A program made the position numbers and the translations under genes. The notes under the pieces were generated by a model. That model was given only the letters and a program-made list of their open reading frames with translations, was not told the origin of the DNA and searched no databases. A stretch of 64,000 bases of DNA from Selaginella moellendorffii (lineage: Eukaryota; Streptophyta; Lycopodiopsida; Selaginellales; Selaginellaceae). Of the stretch, positions 1 through 9,960 are shown piece after piece (the stretch's first letter is position 1; each line of letters starts with the position of its first letter). The stretch covers positions 742,032 to 806,031 of the forward strand of contig NW_003314286.1 of assembly GCF_000143415.4 (NCBI RefSeq), written 5' to 3'.

Positions 1-164
1 TGCGGAAGTAAGGCTTGTGTAAGGTAAAGATCGATAGTTTACTGTTTCTTCGGGAACCGCTACTTCAGAGAACTCTGAGCGTAGAATTACAAGGAATAGA
101 AAAAGATCGCTTGCTCGAAGTCCAAGCCCCAGTGTTGAGCCCCTGTTTCTTTTCTTCGTTCTTC

Positions 165-470
165 CGTTCGCGTGGATCACTGGCTGACTCGTCCATCCCG
201 CTCTCCAGGTTCTCTGCTACGTCGTGGTGGCGGAATTCAGGCTCTGATTAGAGGATCTAAACTCCGAGACCTTCGGAGTGTTCAAGGTTTGTGGTGACGA
301 GCTTGCCGCTGATGGTGGAACCTCTGGCAAGCCACTACCTAGACTCGAGCTCGAATGGATCCAAGCTGGGTATCATCAGGGGTTAATTACTGATCGATCA
401 AGGTCGTGAACAGAGCCGGTGGCGATCGCGGCGCTCCAATCAGCTTTGGGATTGGAAGCGTGTTTGCAAA
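165..470 (+). pseudogene. GPAT exon 1 relic (unit 1, relic a)
   Basis: Degenerate copy of the middle of GPAT exon 1. Stretches around 165-235 and 262-350 line up with the intact gene near 10,910-11,190: the membrane-segment region reading roughly PFAWITG, then EDLN-ETF-VFK, then the stretch before GIGS. Frames are broken by stops and small deletions. The same relic, slightly shorter, recurs at 5780-6065. Confidence 0.75.
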
Positions 471-784
471 CTATGGACATACATTTTGCAAGAGAAACTC
501 GATAATTACTATTGATCAATGGCAATTGAACAAGACCTTGTAGTACGTAAGGTCACTTTTACAAACCTCAAAGTTCTTTTGATAGTTTCCAAAGCCTTGC
601 TACTTTTTCTTCACGAGAATTAAATCAACCGCTTCCCCTCCCTCGACATCGATCGGATCAACAAGATTGACACTAGTAGTTTACTGTTTCCTCGGGAGCC
701 GCTACTTCAGAGAACTAGGAGAGTAGCATTACGGGGAATAGAAAAGGATTGTTGGCGTGGACTCGTGTCTCCACAGAGCTTGAG

Positions 785-960
785 TTCGTTCGCGTGGATC
801 ACTGGCTGACTCGTCCATCCCGCGCTGGAGCTCCAGATTCTCTGCTATGTCGCAGTGGCGGAATTCAGGGCCTTGGATTAATCGACTAATGGAAGAAGAT
901 CTAAACCCCAAGACGTTCTTGGTGTTCATCTTTTGCAAGCTCATGTAACCTGTGCCAATC
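785..960 (+). pseudogene. GPAT exon 1 relic (unit 1, relic b)
   Basis: Second, independent fragment of GPAT exon 1. It again carries the sequence for the [16 protein letters not shown] region followed by EEDLNPKTF, then diverges. It is followed within 150 bases by F-box relic sequence. The same relic is present at 6355-6510. Two differently decayed fragments per unit show that GPAT had been duplicated here before the whole block was duplicated. Confidence 0.7.
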
Positions 961-1091
961 TGTAGAGCTCATGACGGGTTTGGCGTCCTGCGAGAGGCCA
1001 CAGTTTCCCGACACTGAAAAGAAGAAACTGACGACGAAATGCTCAGCGGAGAACGCAATCAGAAAGTTGATCCCTCTAATGGCGGCCAACT

Positions 1092-1500
1092 TGTTTGTGA
1101 TGGACGAATCGCATGCAAACGAGCGGCGGCGATGGAGGAGTGATGACTCCGGCTTTGCTCTTCCTGGTCGAGAGGCTGGAGCTATGGCAGCCCTTTGTGG
1201 CACTTGGTTCCTCGGAAGATTGTTCCAAGGATTGCAATCGAGCTGGATGTTAGTGCGTGGGCCTCCTGACTCTCCTCGAGCTTGACTTCCAGTATCTCCA
1301 GCTGGACATGGTCGCCACTGCCGCTGCTGGAATCCGAGCCGAGCAGTGGGAGCCCAGCTGCCCTTCAAGTTCACGTTGGTGCCAGGTTTGTGTATTTCTT
1401 TTCTTCGTGTGAGGAATCACTTCCTTTTTTGTGTTTTTCTTTCCAGGTATCTCGGTCAAGGCTGCTACAAAAGTAAGATATGCTGTTCTCTAGCAAAAAC
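1092..1500 (+). pseudogene. F-box gene relic, C-terminal part (unit 1)
   Basis: On the plus strand this matches the C-terminal third of the intact F-box gene coded on the minus strand at 21,750-23,015. Shared runs include CMQTS-GGD-GV-PALL, ERL-WQPFVA and ISS-TWSPLPL. The frame is interrupted several times. A short GT-AG-like interval at about 1385-1446 separates it from a last exon reading GISVKAATKVR, which the intact gene lacks. No full-length frame remains, so it is a pseudogene. Confidence 0.7.
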
Positions 1501-1599
1501 TACGATCTACTAGCAGTAGTGTGGAGAACTCCATCGCGTAAGTTTTCATATCATGCGAGAGACTCTTTCCAAAACCAAGCGCTACCTCCAAAGAATTCC

Positions 1600-1830
1600 C
1601 CCCGACTCGCACGTCCAGTCAAGCTTCCTCCAAAGCTTGAGACTCAGTCACCCGATCGAGCCTCAATTTGCTCTTCCCTGATTCGTCTTTGTAAAGAGTC
1701 TCTATCTTTGTTTTCTAAGGGAAGATTTCGTACAGAAAAGAGAGAATCTCCATCCATGGATTGATTCTGGGGGATCAATCCGTACCGCCATCTGGTGCTG
1801 GATTGTGGGTCTCATTTCTTTATTGCTATA
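1600..1830 (+). promoter_or_regulatory. GPAT-like upstream block in front of membrane-protein gene (unit 1)
   Basis: This stretch resembles the 5' flank of the GPAT copies (about 4440-4720 and 10,380-10,650). Shared pieces, in order, are ACTCGC-CGTCCA-GTCAA, CCTCCAAA, GATC-AGCCTCAATTTGCTCTTCCC, TCTTTG-AAAGA, CTCCATCCATGGAT and GATCAATC-GTAC. Homology fades after about 1830, just ahead of the membrane-protein start at 1963. The likely reading is that a GPAT 5' flank now lies upstream of an unrelated gene. Confidence 0.6.
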
Positions 1831-1962
1831 GCAAGCGGCTCTGTTCCCTAAACCCATTCCTAACCCTAAAACAGCGCACAAGCAAAGCTGAAGATGCTTT
1901 ACTGGAACCGTAATACTTGAACAAGTGGATTTCCTGCCATAGCCATAGCGCAGTTCTAAGTG

Positions 1963-3489
1963 ATGGCAAGTGTTGAAGAGGTCAGGAACAGCTACAACTT
2001 TGCACAGGCTGGACTAAGCACTTTGGCTGCTGCAGCGAGTGTAGCGTTATGCCTGGCGAGGGGAAGGCTGGATTCAGAGATGGGCTTGGCAGATTTGTTC
2101 GGTACAACAAGGTTGAGGGTTCAGAACAATCACGGAGCTCTGATTTCCCATGTGGGCGACAATGGCACCATTGTAGGAGTAAACGTGCACGGACAGAATC
2201 CTAACACTGTGCATTGGGTTGCACATAACACTTGGGTTCTTGGCAGCTGTTGCGTTCTGGTCCCGCTTTGGAGCAAGTATGAAGCAAATTCAGCTGATGG
2301 CTGCACTTGTTGGCACATTCCAAGCATTACTTCCAAAGGCACTGGGAGAGATCCTACCCCTATCGTCAATGGAGCAGCAGCTGTTGCATCAGATCCACAA
2401 TGTTCCTACATGCCCTCCTACCAGTGTGACGTTCATGGAAAGGGAATGATGCGGGATCTGCACGCCAGAGTAATACGAGACACTTTAGGAGGCTTGGCTT
2501 TGAATTCTATGATGATGGAAGGGCCGAGCCAGCTCTACCAATGGATGCTCGACGAAGACCAGCAGTGCACGTACTTGTTTGGGGTTGACAAGCTTGGTGC
2601 TAGTGCTCTTGCCAGAATGGTAGCGGAGAGCTTGGCCACGTTGGATTCCAGCCAGAAAGGAAGAACATCAGATTTGGTGGACTGGAGCCTGGGCAAGGTG
2701 CAACTCTCTGACAAACCCCTCCAATGGTTTGGGAACGCGGCAACTGTGGTTTTGGTAGCCATGACAGAGTTGACCTTGATATTGCTCTTGTCGTTAGTGT
2801 TTGGGTTGGATCCTTTCGTGTCATGCCTGGGAGCTAGAAGAGGAGTCAGATCACTTCGGCTGGGCAGCAACGGTGTCACACAGTTTGCGGACTTATGGCT
2901 TTGGAAGGTCCAGGGCCGAGAAATCCACGATGTTAACGGCCAGAAAAGCTCCATACTGGTGGTGAGGCCGAGACGAGACCTGAAGCTCTACTATGTGGAT
3001 TGCGCGTTTAAGATCGCCGGTTTGCTCATAGCAGCAGCATTTTGGATGCTCACAGTGTTTGGGATAGTCCATCCTTTAGGTCTGAAGAGGGATTCTGCAT
3101 GGGGAAGTGTAGGAATATGGACAGCTTATGTAGTGCTGGTGGGGAATGTAGTAGGAGTAGTGTCTTCAGGATTGCCATTGCGGTTGAAAGATCAGAGCCG
3201 TGATCCTGGGTATGTAATGCTGGGTTATAGCTTAATGCAGTGCCTGGTAGAACTTGTGGTGACTAGTTTGAGGCTTGTGCCGAGGCTGGGTGATTCCAAG
3301 TGGTTGGTGAGGTGTTGGTATATAGTGTTGGAGATTGGCATTTGGGTTGAGTGGTGTGCAGCCAAGAGGAGCTTGTGTACTGGGCCTCAGTCATCAGCAC
3401 CTATTGCATGGGAGCTCACTGTGCTTCAAGCTGGAGCTCTCGCTAGAGCTGCATTCCTTGCTGCAGTTAGTAGCAAATGGACCAACTAA
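1963..3489 (+). CDS. Unknown multi-pass membrane protein, copy 1
   Basis: Intronless frame of 508 residues starting at the ATG at 1963. I do not recognise the family. Visible features: a hydrophobic alanine-rich stretch at about residues 15-32; a large N-terminal region with scattered cysteines (near 96, 97, 114, 116, 147, 155 and 202), which could be lumenal or extracellular; and hydrophobic segments at about 258-281, 347-370, 382-402 and 450-465, consistent with membrane spans. The copy in unit 2 is about 94% identical. Most differences are conservative or three-base indels that keep frame, so both copies appear to be under constraint. The neighbouring GPAT and F-box copies are mostly broken, which makes this intact pair stand out. 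Function unknown. Confidence 0.8.
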   Translation: MASVEEVRNSYNFAQAGLSTLAAAASVALCLARGRLDSEMGLADLFGTTRLRVQNNHGALISHVGDNGTIVGVNVHGQNPNTVHWVAHNTWVLGSCCVLVPLWSKYEANSADGCTCWHIPSITSKGTGRDPTPIVNGAAAVASDPQCSYMPSYQCDVHGKGMMRDLHARVIRDTLGGLALNSMMMEGPSQLYQWMLDEDQQCTYLFGVDKLGASALARMVAESLATLDSSQKGRTSDLVDWSLGKVQLSDKPLQWFGNAATVVLVAMTELTLILLLSLVFGLDPFVSCLGARRGVRSLRLGSNGVTQFADLWLWKVQGREIHDVNGQKSSILVVRPRRDLKLYYVDCAFKIAGLLIAAAFWMLTVFGIVHPLGLKRDSAWGSVGIWTAYVVLVGNVVGVVSSGLPLRLKDQSRDPGYVMLGYSLMQCLVELVVTSLRLVPRLGDSKWLVRCWYIVLEIGIWVEWCAAKRSLCTGPQSSAPIAWELTVLQAGALARAAFLAAVSSKWTN

Positions 3490-3599
3490 ACTCAATTATT
3501 CCATCAAATAATAGAAATAAATAAACAGCATGTATAATATGTTAATGTTAATGTTTGAAAATTACTTTACTTTAATTAGAACATGTTTTACATTCTGTA

Positions 3600-4020
3600 T
3601 TTTTGGTTTACTTAAGCAAACTTATAGGATGGTAATGAATATACCTAAAATATTCTTGGATATTCTAGGATATTTTACCATCTAAAGGTTGTTATTTATT
3701 TAGATTAATCTTGTATTTATAATTTATAAATTTAATGGTGCAATAAGATTAATTGTGTGTTTATAAATTACAAACATGCTTATAATTATAAACTTTATTT
3801 GATCAATTGGATTAATAAGTAATAATAAAATTACCATTAAGAAAACCAAGAGTTACTACATGCAACATGTAGCAATTTTTTAATTATTGGTCTGCTTAAT
3901 AGAATATATCTAGAATATGGTTGGATATTCTAAAATATTCTACCATTTAACAATTGTATTGTTTATAATCTATAAACATTCCTAAACTCTTCTTAGTATA
4001 ACACTAAAAAAACTATTCAA
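3600..4020 (+). repeat. AT-rich interspersed repeat, copy 1
   Basis: Strongly AT-rich sequence with the near-palindrome GGTTTACTTAAGCAAAC at its left side and two related internal modules of the type GAATAT-C-TA-AATAT--TGGATATTCTA. The run GTGTTTATAAATTA-AAAC followed by TTTATTTGATCAATTGGATTAATA recurs at 9715-9960 and, inverted, at 25,435-25,735. No coding capacity. It looks like a small non-autonomous (MITE-like) element, although I could not delimit clean terminal inverted repeats or target duplications. Confidence 0.6.
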
Positions 4021-4069
4021 ATTTTAGATGTCATAAGTATTTTATAATTTAATTCCTAATACATTTGCA

Positions 4070-4720
4070 GTGTGTTTTTTTCTCTTATTGCTATGGGTGA
4101 TTTCATGCAGCTTTGAAGATGCCTCCAACAAGCTCACTCACTTGAAACTTTACATTCGTGAGAAGGTATTGTATGGCAGGAGATATCTTCTTAACCCTCA
4201 AACTCTCTGCAGCCAAACGATGCTAAGAGTCCTTGGACGTCACCTGGTAGCAATAAACCAAGTTAGAAACAATTCTGCGGGTAACCAACCTTTTCTTGCA
4301 CTCGCTCTCCCTGTTGTAAACATCCTCACCAAATACTTCTCATCGTCATCCAAGCTGAAGCGTGACTCCGCTCCTCAGCTGCTACAATCTTCCTCCGTCC
4401 TTCATCGCTGTAAAAAAAGAGGAAGGAATAGTAATAGAAAGATCGTTTGCGTGGACTCGCGCGTCCAAGTCAAAGCCCAGCGTTTATGTCATGTTTTCCT
4501 CCAAAACTCGAGGTTCGGTCACTGTCCATCGATCAAGCCTCAATTTGCTCTTCCCAACGACTCCTCTTTGAAAAGACTCTCCCTCCTCCACTAATCTTTG
4601 TTTTCTAGCCCACTGCCCACTCGCATAATAGGGAGGAAGATCTAAGCTCCATCCATGGATATACGTTCCATGTCGATTGATTGATTCTGGTGCTTCTGGA
4701 TCGTGGCTCTCGGCTCAATT
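4070..4720 (+). promoter_or_regulatory. 5' flank of GPAT pseudogene (unit 1)
   Basis: Upstream sequence conserved with about 10,050-10,650 in front of the intact GPAT of unit 2. An open frame crosses it, but its reading is not conserved between the units, so I treat it as non-coding. It ends in CATCCATGGAT shortly before the GPAT start region. Confidence 0.45.
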
Positions 4721-4762
4721 CTCCAGGGAGAGGCGACCCTCGATCGATTCACTGGTCCAAAA

Positions 4763-5500
4763 ATGATTTTCTTGATGCTTCCCAGGGACAAGAGCAATCC
4801 ATTGGAGCCAGTGGAGAATGTGGCGGCCGGGGTCGACCATAGCATCGTGATTGATCTCAAGGGGGCTCTGCTCAAATCCCTGAGCTAGTTTCAATACTTC
4901 ATGCTCGTCGCGATCGAGGCCGAGAGCCCCCTACGAGCGCTCGTCCTCTTTTTCATTCTTCCCTTCGCGTGGATCACTGGCTGCCTCGTCCATCCCGCGC
5001 TGGAGCTCCAGATTCTCTGCTTCAGGGCCTCGGCGGTGGAATCCGTGGGGCGGGCAGTTCTCGCGAAGTTTTTCCTCGAGGATCTAAACCCCGAGACCTT
5101 CCGGGTGTTCAAGGCTTGCGGGATGAGAATGGTGGTGACGAGCTTGCCAGCGCTGATGGTGGAGCCTCTGGCGAGCCACTACCTTGGCGCGAGCGCGATT
5201 GGATCCAAGCTGGGCATCACAAGCAGGTTACTGCACTGGATTGATCAAGATGGTCGTTTGCAGCGAGAACAAAGCTCAGCTAGCTCAAAAACACTTCGGT
5301 GGGGATCGCGCTCCAATCAGCATTGGGATTGGAAGCGGTAGCGGCACCGATTTCCTGGGCGTTTGCAAGGTATGGATGGCCACTCGATCGATCCATTGAA
5401 TTCTCTGATCTTTCTTCTCCCTCTCATAGAAATGCCTGGATGCTCGATCCAATCCCTCGCCCCCCTGCGCGACGGTGCCCAAGAAGGACTACATCAAGCC
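4763..5500 (+). pseudogene. GPAT pseudogene (unit 1), truncated
   Basis: Copy of the gene at 10,707-12,323. It starts at the equivalent ATG (4763) but has a TGG-to-TAG nonsense change at about 4886, an 18-base in-frame deletion near 5024, a two-base deletion near 5226 that shifts frame, and an exon 2 that stops after about 100 bases at 5500. The intron keeps its GTATGG donor and CTCATAG acceptor. Exon 1 would give the HAD-like N-terminal half; the acyltransferase half is absent. It cannot make a working enzyme. Confidence 0.9.
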
Positions 5501-5640
5501 TACACTGTGCCGTTAAAGTTCTCGTTGCTCGGCGGAGTGCCAGGTTTTTGTGCGCCATTCTTTCCATTTCTTCTTGTCATTAACCGTTCTTCTGTGCAGG
5601 TGTCTCCGCCGAGGCTGCGGAAGTAAGGCTTGTGTAAGGT
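5501..5640 (+). pseudogene. F-box relic, terminal exons, at duplication junction
   Basis: Right after the break in the unit 1 GPAT, the sequence reads VPLKFSLLGGVPG, a short intron from about 5543 to 5600, then VSAEAAEVRLV and a stop. This parallels the end of the F-box relics at about 1350-1500 and 7460-7612 (PFKFTLVPG, intron, ISVKAATKVR). It marks the join between unit 1 and unit 2. Confidence 0.55.
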
Positions 5641-5779
5641 AAAGATCGATAGTTTACTGTTTCTTCGGGAACCGCCACTTCAGAGAACTCTGAGCGTAGA
5701 ATTACAAGGAATAGAAAAAGATCGCTTGCTCGAAGTCCAAGCCCCAGTGTTGAGCCCCTGTTTCTTTTCTTCGTTCTTC

Positions 5780-6065
5780 CGTTCGCGTGGATCACTGGCT
5801 GACTCGTCCATCCCGCTCGCTACGTCGTGGTGGCGGAATTCAGGCTCTGATTAGAGGATCTAAACTCCGAGACCTTCGGAGTGTTCAAGGTTTGTGCTGA
5901 TGAGCTTGCCGCTGATGGTGGAACCTCTGGCAAGCCACTACCTAGACTCGAGCTCGAATGGATCCAAGCTGGGTATCATCAGGGGTTAATTACTGGATCG
6001 ATCAAGGTGGTGAACAGAGCCGGTGGCGATCGCGGCGCTCCAATCAGCTTTGGGATTGGAAGCGC
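5780..6065 (+). pseudogene. GPAT exon 1 relic (unit 2, relic a)
   Basis: Counterpart of the relic at 165-470, with a further small deletion around 5816 and a few substitutions. The same stops persist, so the fragment was already dead before the block was duplicated. Confidence 0.75.
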
Positions 6066-6354
6066 GTTTGCAAACTATGGACATACATTTTGCAAGAGAA
6101 GCTCGATAATTACTATTGATCAATGGCAATTGAACAAGACCTTGTAGTACGTAAGTTCACTTTTACAAACCTCAAAGTTCTTTTGATCGATAGAACCGCT
6201 TCCCCTCCCTCGACATCGATCGGATCAACAAGATTGACACTAGTAGTTTACTGTTTCCTCGGGAGCCGCTACTTCAGAGAACTAGGAGAGTAGCATTACG
6301 GGGAATAGAAAAGGATTGTTGGCGTGGACTCGTGTCTCCACAGAGCTTGAGCAC

Positions 6355-6510
6355 CTCCTCCTTTCGTTTGGGATCACTGGCTGACTCGTCCATCCCGCGC
6401 TGCAGCTCCAGATTCTCTGCTATGTCGCAGTGGCGGAATTCAGGGCCTTGGATTAATAATGGAAGAAGATCTAAACCCCAAGACGTTCTTGGTGTTCAAC
6501 TTTTGCAAGC
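6355..6510 (+). pseudogene. GPAT exon 1 relic (unit 2, relic b)
   Basis: Counterpart of 785-960, covering the LVHPAL-LQILC region and EEDLNPKTF-VFN. It is followed by roughly 190 bases (6569-6760) that are missing from unit 1 and contain nothing I recognise. Confidence 0.68.
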
Positions 6511-6832
6511 TCACGTAACCTGTACCAATCTGTGGCGTCCTGCGAGAGGCCACAGTTTCCCGACACTGGTCTGCTGCGTTAGCTATTCCTTGCGCAGCTC
6601 ACCAGGACGTTGAGCCACACAAAGAGCTCGGAATCATCGATTAGTCGGCGTGGTGGAGACGTATCAAATTTGTGTGTCCTGGGAGTCGTTGATCTAGAAC
6701 GGACCAGGTCTGGAGTAGAATTCTTCAATTACTCAACTATTCTAGAGTAGTTGAGAAACGAAAAGAAGAAACTGACGACGAAATGCTCAGCGGAGAACGC
6801 AATCAGAAAGTTGATCCCTCTAATGGCGGCAA

Positions 6833-7612
6833 AATCGAGAGCCCGTGGAGCCCTTTGGCGCTGCCAACTTCCCGAAAGAGCTCCCTCGACGTGTGGGTAG
6901 CTGGTCGCTCAGCTGATCGTCACCAATCCCCTTACTCGCTGCTGAACTCGACTTAATGGGCCACAAGATCACGCGCTCCGGGTGGTCTATGGCTCCACTG
7001 ACGGAGTTATCAACTTGAAGCTCCACGATCCTCGCTAGCGGCGGGTGGGGAGTGGACATTGGAGCTGGCCAGTTGCTCGGCGATGGAAGCAAGTCCTTTT
7101 CATCACCAGGACTCGCTCAACTTCCTTGGTCGTGGCTCGATGGTGAGGATTCTAGAGGCTGCTGCCGAGTCAGCCCAGGTCACTTGCCACCCATTCGACA
7201 CGCGCGGTTGTTTGTGATGGACGAATCGCATGCAAACGAGCGGCGGCGATGGAGGAGTGACGACTCCGGCTTTGCTCTTCCTGGTCGAGAGGCTGGAGCT
7301 ATGGCAGCCCTTTGTGGCACTTGGTTCCTCGGAAGATTGTTCCAAGGATTGCAATCGAGCTGGATGTTAGTGCGTGGGCCTCCTGACTCTCCTCGAGCTT
7401 GACTTCCAGTATCTCTAGCCGGACATGGTCGCCACTACCGCTGCTGGAATCCGAGCCGAGCAGTGGGAGCCCAGCTGCCCTTCAAGTTCACGTTGGTGCC
7501 AGGTTTGTGTATTTCTTTTCTTCGTGTGAGGAACCACTTCCTTTTTTGTGTTTTTCTTTGCAGGTATCTCGGTCGGGGCTGCTACAAAAGTAAGATATGC
7601 TGTTCGCTAGCA
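6833..7612 (+). pseudogene. F-box gene relic, longer copy (unit 2)
   Basis: A more complete relic than at 1092-1500. It aligns on the plus strand with the intact F-box coding sequence (minus strand, 21,750-23,015) from about residue 105 to the end. Recognisable landmarks are the LP-NFPE-LLRV region (near 6865), QLIVTN-LTR (near 6915), WVVYG (near 6980), VDIGAG (near 7054), MQTS-GGD (near 7229), WQPFVA (near 7300) and TWSPLPL (near 7420). Many frame breaks. An intron-like gap at about 7503-7563 precedes a last exon not seen in the intact gene. Confidence 0.75.
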
Positions 7613-7699
7613 AAAACTACGATCTACTAGTAGTAGTGTGGAGAACTCCATCACGTAAGTTTTCACATCATGCGAGAGACTCTTTCCAAAACCAAGCGC

Positions 7700-7930
7700 T
7701 ACCTCCAAAGAATTCCCCCCGACTCGCACGTCCAGTCAAGTTTCCTCCAAAGCTTGAGGCTCAGTCACCCGATCGAGCCTCAATTTGCTCTTCCCTGATT
7801 CGTCTTTGTAAAGAGTCTCTATCTTTGTTTTCTAAGGGAAGATCTCGTACAGAAAAAGAGAGAATCTCCATCCATGGATGCGTTACAGTAGATTGATTCT
7901 GGATCCGTACCGCCATCTGGTGCTGGATTA
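7700..7930 (+). promoter_or_regulatory. GPAT-like upstream block in front of membrane-protein gene (unit 2)
   Basis: Same block as at 1600-1830, resembling the GPAT 5' flank at 10,380-10,650. It ends 120-150 bases before the membrane-protein start at 8056. About 40 bases present in unit 1 near 1820-1870 are missing here. Confidence 0.58.
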
Positions 7931-8055
7931 TGGGTCTCATTTCTTTATAGCAAGCAACGAATTAAGCAAAGCTGAAGATGCTGTACTGGAACCGTAATAC
8001 TTGAGCAAGTGGATTTCCTAGCCTCTTAGCCATAGCCATAGCGCAGTTCTAAGTG

Positions 8056-9597
8056 ATGGCAAGTGTTGAAGAGGTCAGGAACAGCTACAACTTTGTACAG
8101 GCTGGACTAAGCACTTTGGCTGCTGCAGCGAGTGTAGCGTTATGCCTGGCGAGGGGAAGGCTGGATTCAGAGATGGGCTTGGCAGATTTGTTCGGTACAA
8201 CAAGGTTGAGGGCTCAGAACAATCACGGAGCTCTGATTTCCCATGTGGGCGACAATGGCACCATTGTAGGAGTAAACGTCCATGGACAGAATCCTAACAC
8301 TGTGCATTGGGTTGCACATAACACTTGGGTTCTTGGCAGCTGTTGCGTTCTGGTCCCGCTTTGGAGTAAGTATGAAGCAAATTCAGCTGATGGCTGCACT
8401 TGTTGGCACATTCCGAGCATTACTTTCAAAGGCACTGGGAGAGACCCTACCCCTATCGTCAATGGAGCAGCAGCTGTTGCATCAGATCCACAATGCTGCA
8501 AGATTCCCTCCTACCAGTGTGATGTTCATGGAAAGGGAACGATGCAGGATCTGCACGCCAGAGTAATCCGAGACACTTCAGGAGGCTTGGCTTTGAATTC
8601 TATGATGCTGGAAGGGCCGAGCCAGCTCTACCAATGGATGCTCGAAGAAGACCAGCAGTGCACGTACTTGTTTGGGGTTGACAAGCTTGGTGCTAGTGCT
8701 CTTGCCAGAATGGTAGCGGAGAGCTTGGCCACGTTGGATTCCAGCCAGAAAGGAAGAACATCAGATTTAGTGGACTGGAGCCTGGGCAAGGTCCAACTCT
8801 CCGACAAACCTAACCTCCAATGGTTTGGGAATGCGGCAACTGTGGTCTTGGTAGCCATGACAGAGTTGACCTTGATATTGCTCTTGTCTTTAGTGTTCGG
8901 GTTGGATCCTTTTGTATCATGCCTGGGAGCTAGAAGAGGAATCAGATCACTTCGGCTGGGCAGCAACGGTGTTACACAGTTCGCGGACTTATGGCTTTGG
9001 AAGGTCCAGGGCCGAGAAATCGACGATGTTGACGGCCGGAAAACCTCCATACTTGTGGTGAGGCCGAGACGAGACCTGAAGCTCTACCATGTGGATTGCA
9101 CGTTTAAGATCGTCGGTTTGCTCATAGCAGCAGCCTTCTGGATGCTCACAGTGTTTGGGATAGTCCATCCTTTTGGTCTGAAGAGAGATTCTGCATGGGG
9201 AAGTGTAGGAATATGGGCAGCTTATGTAGTGCTGGTGGGGAATGTAGTAGGAATAGTGTCTTCAGGATTGCCATTGAGGTTGGAGAGCTCATTACCAGGT
9301 CAGAGCCGTGATCCTGGGTACGGGATGCTGGGTTATAGCTTAATGCAGTGCCTGGTAGAACTTGCGGTGACTAGTTTGAGGCTTGTGCCGAGGCTGGGTG
9401 ATTCCAAGTGGTTGGTGAGGTGTTGGTATATAGTGTTGGAGATTGGCATTTGGGTTGAGTGGTGTGCAGCCAAGAGGAGCTTGTGTACTGGGCCTCAGTC
9501 ATCAGCACCTATTGCATGGGAGCTCACTGTGCTTCAAGCTGGAGCTCTGGCTAGAGCTGCAATCCTTGCTGCAGTTAGTGGCAAATGGACCAACTAA
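8056..9597 (+). CDS. Unknown multi-pass membrane protein, copy 2
   Basis: Intronless, 513 residues from the ATG at 8056. Paralogue of the protein at 1963-3489. Differences include an extra Asn near residue 253, a four-residue insertion in the loop near 408, and about 30 substitutions. All cysteines in the N-terminal domain are kept, and one more appears near residue 148. The hydrophobic segments are unchanged. Length differences are multiples of three bases, which supports both copies being read as protein. No family is recognised and no catalytic motif is visible; a transporter, receptor or structural role would be guesswork. Confidence 0.8.
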   Translation: MASVEEVRNSYNFVQAGLSTLAAAASVALCLARGRLDSEMGLADLFGTTRLRAQNNHGALISHVGDNGTIVGVNVHGQNPNTVHWVAHNTWVLGSCCVLVPLWSKYEANSADGCTCWHIPSITFKGTGRDPTPIVNGAAAVASDPQCCKIPSYQCDVHGKGTMQDLHARVIRDTSGGLALNSMMLEGPSQLYQWMLEEDQQCTYLFGVDKLGASALARMVAESLATLDSSQKGRTSDLVDWSLGKVQLSDKPNLQWFGNAATVVLVAMTELTLILLLSLVFGLDPFVSCLGARRGIRSLRLGSNGVTQFADLWLWKVQGREIDDVDGRKTSILVVRPRRDLKLYHVDCTFKIVGLLIAAAFWMLTVFGIVHPFGLKRDSAWGSVGIWAAYVVLVGNVVGIVSSGLPLRLESSLPGQSRDPGYGMLGYSLMQCLVELAVTSLRLVPRLGDSKWLVRCWYIVLEIGIWVEWCAAKRSLCTGPQSSAPIAWELTVLQAGALARAAILAAVSGKWTN

Positions 9598-9714
9598 ACT
9601 CAATTATTCCTAGAACTAAACATAATCAAATAACATAAATAAATAGAAAGCATGTATAATGTACTTTACTTTAATTGGAATATGTTTTTAATCAAAGTAA
9701 AATTTTCTGTATTT

Positions 9715-9960
9715 AGTGGAGTGGATACACCTAGAATATATATGGATATTCTAGGAACCTTCTAACGGTTATTCATTTAAATCAATTTTGTATTTTTAAT
9801 TTATAAACAAACACTTTCTAGCATATTCTTTTTTATTCTACCATCTAATGGTTGATTTGCAAAAAGATTAATCTTGTGTTTATAAATTATAAATTTTTAT
9901 TTGATCAATTGGATTAATAAGTAAGAATAACACTACTATTAATGTTGCTAACCCGTCATA
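9715..9960 (+). repeat. AT-rich interspersed repeat, copy 2
   Basis: Shorter version of the repeat at 3600-4020, in the same position behind the membrane-protein gene. It keeps the GGATATTCTAGG module, the TCTACCATCTAATGGTTG module and the run TTTATTTGATCAATTGG, but lacks part of the left end. Its position in both units shows the insertion predates the block duplication. Confidence 0.6.

Larger units (their letters stand above)
1..5615. repeat. Tandem duplication, unit 1
   Basis: This block is repeated downstream starting at 5616. The first bases of the window match 5616 onward almost base for base, with an offset of 5615. Order inside the unit: end of an F-box relic, GPAT relic a, GPAT relic b, F-box relic, membrane-protein gene, AT-rich repeat, GPAT pseudogene. 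The unit ends in a fused junction at 5500/5501, where GPAT exon 2 stops matching the other copy and the terminal exon of an F-box relic begins. The window opens in the last codons of such a relic, so at least one more unit probably lies to the left. Unit 1 lacks about 190 and 375 bases of relic sequence present in unit 2. Confidence 0.9.

Noticed and set aside
4070-4594. A 174-codon frame upstream of the GPAT pseudogene
   Set aside because: The matching DNA in unit 2 does not keep the frame, so it is more likely 5' flank.
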